Positions 63,201-64,000 of a DNA stretch of 64,000 nt are shown here, in pieces. A program made the translations under genes and the position numbers. Source of the stretch: Pipra filicauda (taxonomy: Eukaryota; Chordata; Aves; Passeriformes; Pipridae); contig NW_024104423.1 in NCBI RefSeq assembly GCF_003945595.2, positions 682,001 through 746,000 of the forward strand. Direction: 5' to 3'. Position 1 is the stretch's first letter; every line of letters starts with the position of its first letter. Below the pieces are notes generated by a model that was not told where the DNA came from, searched no databases, and worked only from the letters and a program-made list of their open reading frames with translations.

Positions 63201-64000
63201 TAACAAAGAGGATAGTGTTTCTAGGGCAGTTGCTAATGTCATAAGTTGGTCAGTACTATGGTAAGCAAGTGTACCCTCTTTGCAACAGACTAGATAGAGA
63301 TGTCCTATGCACTTCTGGCATCTGTTTCTCTCAGACATAAAGAGAAAATATCAGAAGAATTTCTGTTGTGCACTTGTCAACCTTTGTCTTGGAATTCCAC
63401 TGTGTTTAATTATTGTATACAAACATATTGAGAAAGTTAAAACAAGTATCAGAAAAAGTAATCATGTTGCAAGATGCAAAAGAAATTATAAATATCCCAA
63501 CTCAAATATCAGTATACTTTTTCTTAAAAAAAAAAAAAAAGCAAACATCTATCACGTAAAATAGTATTTGCTTAAGTTTTCATGAAGCATCAAAAAATTA
63601 TCAGTTTGTCTTTTTTTTAACCATCCAGTTTAACCCTGTTTCCCTGAAATTCAATTTCTTATGCAGGCTCTCATATCCTTTATATTCTACAGAGTATCTA
63701 CACAACCTGTACTTCTCCAAATCACAGCTATTTCAATCCTACAAAGGAGTCCTTTTCACTCCAGTTTAACTGTCCTTTAAGTATTTTATGTATATGTATA
63801 CATAAATTCACAATGCCTCTAAACATAAAATCTAGGTATAACCACTTTGCAGTTCTGCCTGTGCAAGGCTGTATAGGTAGTATGTGACAGTCTACCTGCA
63901 ATAGAACAGTACTGATCTCAGGTTAGCCAGCTCTTCAGATCCAAGGGAAGTTTGCATCCCATCACCAGCAGAGGGTTCCACAGTAAAGGATGATTAATAA
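60261..64000. other. Unique AT-rich non-coding sequence
   Basis: No gene or transposon recognised. Contains a small tandem/inverted array of AAAGATTTTTAA-like units at 61882-61933 and an A16 run at about 63526-63541. Frames at 62769-63023, 63063-63338 (minus) and 63307-63564 are under 92 codons without domains. Confidence 0.5.
61882..61933. repeat. AT-rich tandem repeat (AAAGATTTTTAATG-type)
   Basis: AAAGATTTTTAATG is present at 61882 and again at 61919; between them lie partial and inverted versions (ATTTTTAAATCTTT). Local slippage product. Confidence 0.8.

Overview
This window looks like an avian, gene-free (intronic or intergenic) nuclear sequence. It is AT-rich and CpG-poor by eye. Its recognisable landmarks are CR1 LINE retrotransposon fragments, several ending in the bird-type ATTCTATG short repeat (for example at 16600, 28531, 31670 and 38740). 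No complete protein-coding gene, rRNA, tRNA, CRISPR array or bacterial-type operon can be supported. The longest open frames in unique sequence are about 100 to 133 codons, lack recognisable domains and fit chance. The longer or domain-bearing frames (30511-31409, 16242-16535, parts of 37600-38656) are remains of the CR1 reverse transcriptase. Layout: 1-6355 is mostly unique sequence with a GC-richer patch near 950-1650. A CR1 fragment lies at 6356-6740. A CpG-rich insert of unknown origin, with some LTR-like geometry, lies near 7153-7835. 7836-16182 is unique AT-rich sequence with a (TATT)n microsatellite and a perfect 17-bp hairpin. Two CR1 copies in opposite orientation occupy 16195-17560. 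17561-28530 is unique except for hairpins, a damaged CR1 piece (22905-23080) and a CR1 tail (25617-25718). A CR1 fragment lies at 28531-28960. The largest element, a 5'-truncated CR1 with a readable but inactivated reverse transcriptase, spans about 29738-31683 and is followed by a second CR1 3' tail. A 67-bp poly(T)-rich tract lies at 32818-32884. A two-copy, non-CR1 repeat occurs at 36455-36657 and 43538-43734. A CR1 that joins 5' ORF1-like sequence directly to the 3' half of the reverse transcriptase lies at 37630-38762. Older, strongly decayed CR1-like pieces are suggested at 41990-42560 and 51795-51975. Small CR1 tails or fragments are at 45386, 46459, 52263 and 54851. The rest is unique sequence with simple repeats. 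No set of genes here works together, and I see no convincing new biological system. The best leads are the two-copy repeat, four clean perfect hairpins, the CpG-rich insert at 7.5 kb, the internally deleted CR1, and a weakly coding-like minus-strand stretch at 59230-60260.
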